The translations under genes and the position numbers were made by a program. A stretch of DNA of 64,000 bases. Source: Deltaproteobacteria bacterium. Its GTDB lineage: Bacteria > Myxococcota_A > UBA9042 > PHBI01 > JACKFB01. The notes under the pieces were generated by a model, which saw only the letters and a list, made by a program, of their open reading frames with translations, searched no databases and was not told where the DNA came from. The stretch is from the NCBI GenBank assembly GCA_020632695.1, contig JACKFB010000010.1, forward strand, positions 164,199 to 228,198. Direction: 5' to 3'. Shown here in pieces: positions 62,571 to 64,000 of the stretch (positions are counted from its first letter, which is position 1; each line of letters starts with the position of its first letter).

Positions 62571-62574
<4 letters not shown>
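60889..62574 (-). CDS. GH1 beta-glucosidase-like lipoprotein
   Basis: 561 residues: a signal segment ending in LLAPACSEAE, an Asp/Ala tether, then a GH1 barrel. Motifs are FRLGAATSAHQIEGG, LRLSVEWSRVEPVRGQYD, LTLHHFTEPQWF, acid/base Glu240 in TINELPG (usually NEP), nucleophile Glu457 in VTEQGYA (usually TENG) and YHWSLLDNFEW. GH1 enzymes cleave beta-glucosides and related sugars. The two active-site neighbours differ from the consensus, while both glutamates are kept. Start GTG 62574 overlaps the stop of the aldo/keto reductase gene. Confidence 0.88.
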
Positions 62575-63596
<1,022 letters not shown>

Positions 63597-63673
63597 GGCG
63601 TGCTCCTCCTCCTCAGCATCCCCGGAGGCCCCAGCCTACCACGCCGTCCCTGCCATCATCGACGCCAGCGATG

Positions 63674-63817
63674 GTCGATGGCCGAGACGGCGAGCGAGGC
63701 CGTCGTGGGCAAGGAGCGAGCGAGGGCGCGCGGAGACGGGCTCCGGGCCCGTCGCACAAGCGACCCGAGCGAGCGACGCCGCCCACGGCGGCCGCAGCCG
63801 CCGTCCCGGCCATCGAC
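63674..63817. repeat. Hairpin element II, copy 2
   Basis: Arms 63674-63710 and 63781-63817 pair at 31 of 37 positions. Within is GACGGGC-TCCGG-GCCCGTC (63735-63753), with an alternative GTCGC-ACAA-GCGAC (63751-63764). The element shares sequence blocks with that at 34221. It starts two bases after the stop of the Gly-rich gene and ends 78 bases before the aldo/keto reductase start, so it could act as a terminator for the former. Confidence 0.7.
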
Positions 63818-63818
63818 G

Positions 63819-64000
63819 CTAGAAGTTGGTGTCCGCCTGCGCCCCACCAGCACCGGGCGTGCCGGGGAAGCCGAGGCTGGCGCCGCCGGGGCCCGCCTGG
63901 CCGCCGACGCCGCCGGGGAGGAACGCGTTCGCGCTCTTCCAGGTGGCCGTGCTGGCGCCGCCCGTGGCCGGCCAGCGGAAGATGCCGTAGCTGGCGCCAC
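63819..64000 (-). CDS. C-terminal end of a Gly-rich protein, 5' part off the window
   Basis: The last 59 codons of a minus-strand gene end at TAG (63821-63819). The readable residues are Gly/Ala-rich (GGVGGQAGPGGASLGFPGTPGAGG) and end in AQADTNF, with an earlier SYGIFRWPATGGASTATWKSAN. Such Gly-rich ends are common in large surface proteins of Myxococcota. No further assignment is possible. Confidence 0.6.
   Translation of the reverse strand, partial: GASYGIFRWPATGGASTATWKSANAFLPGGVGGQAGPGGASLGFPGTPGAGGAQADTNF

Overview
The window is very GC-rich, densely coded bacterial chromosome. It suggests a member of the Myxococcota or a close relative, probably a predatory or polymer-degrading soil or marine bacterium. 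The pointers are many secreted lipoproteins whose lipobox cysteine is followed by an Asp/Ala-rich tether, Cys-rich MopE-like repeats ending in EVCNGLDD, large multidomain signalling proteins, frequent GTGA stop/start overlaps, and a rich set of glycoside hydrolases. This is inferred from protein style; no rRNA or other taxonomic marker is present.

Left edge (1-3900): a truncated Cys-rich lipoprotein, then a 3 kb accessory island. The island holds two convergent genes for four-helix-bundle proteins (S23/Avd-like). Each is preceded by a large nested cruciform leader that ends in the gene's own ribosome-binding site. The genes are separated and flanked by long tracts of a degenerate hexamer (GAGRCC). 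This is the most unusual object in the window. A related arrangement, a hexamer tract plus a different hairpin element but no four-helix-bundle gene, recurs at 33.86-34.48 kb. A second copy of that hairpin element sits at 63.67-63.82 kb.

3.9-15.2 kb: a secreted alpha/beta hydrolase overlapping a GH4 glycosidase; convergent to them an SRPBCC protein and PrmA with a histone-like Lys/Ala tail; a steroid-5-alpha-reductase-fold membrane protein; an M18 aminopeptidase; an AidB-type acyl-CoA dehydrogenase with an SDR; and an unknown protein. 15.3-23.2 kb, all minus strand: hybrid sensor kinase, methyltransferase, HELSH zincin-like protein, B12-binding radical SAM protein and a large unknown protein. 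This is a plausible but uncharacterised biosynthetic or modification cluster.

23.3-32.8 kb: a membrane protein, a CBS protein, a MORN-repeat periplasmic protein, an esterase, a membrane protein, the beta-oxidation pair (multifunctional FadJ-type protein and thiolase), and a methyltransferase with a small partner. 32.9-40.9 kb: an SDR, then a tightly overlapping plus-strand series of NAD(P)-binding protein, PHP-domain lipoprotein, GH84 hexosaminidase and ATP-grasp protein.

41-55 kb is rich in second-messenger genes. A cyclic-nucleotide-binding protein is divergent from a dCache-HAMP class III cyclase, and further on is a PAS-GGDEF-EAL protein. Between them lie a GH5 lipoprotein, a giant alpha/beta-hydrolase lipoprotein with calcium-type repeats, two small genes and an AI-2E transporter. 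55-64 kb: a degenerate deacetylase-like protein, a Cys-rich lipoprotein, phosphoglucose isomerase, an MBL hydrolase with an SDR, a GH1 glucosidase overlapping an aldo/keto reductase, the second hairpin element, and the tail of a Gly-rich protein. I found no rRNA, tRNA, CRISPR array, insertion sequence or reverse transcriptase.
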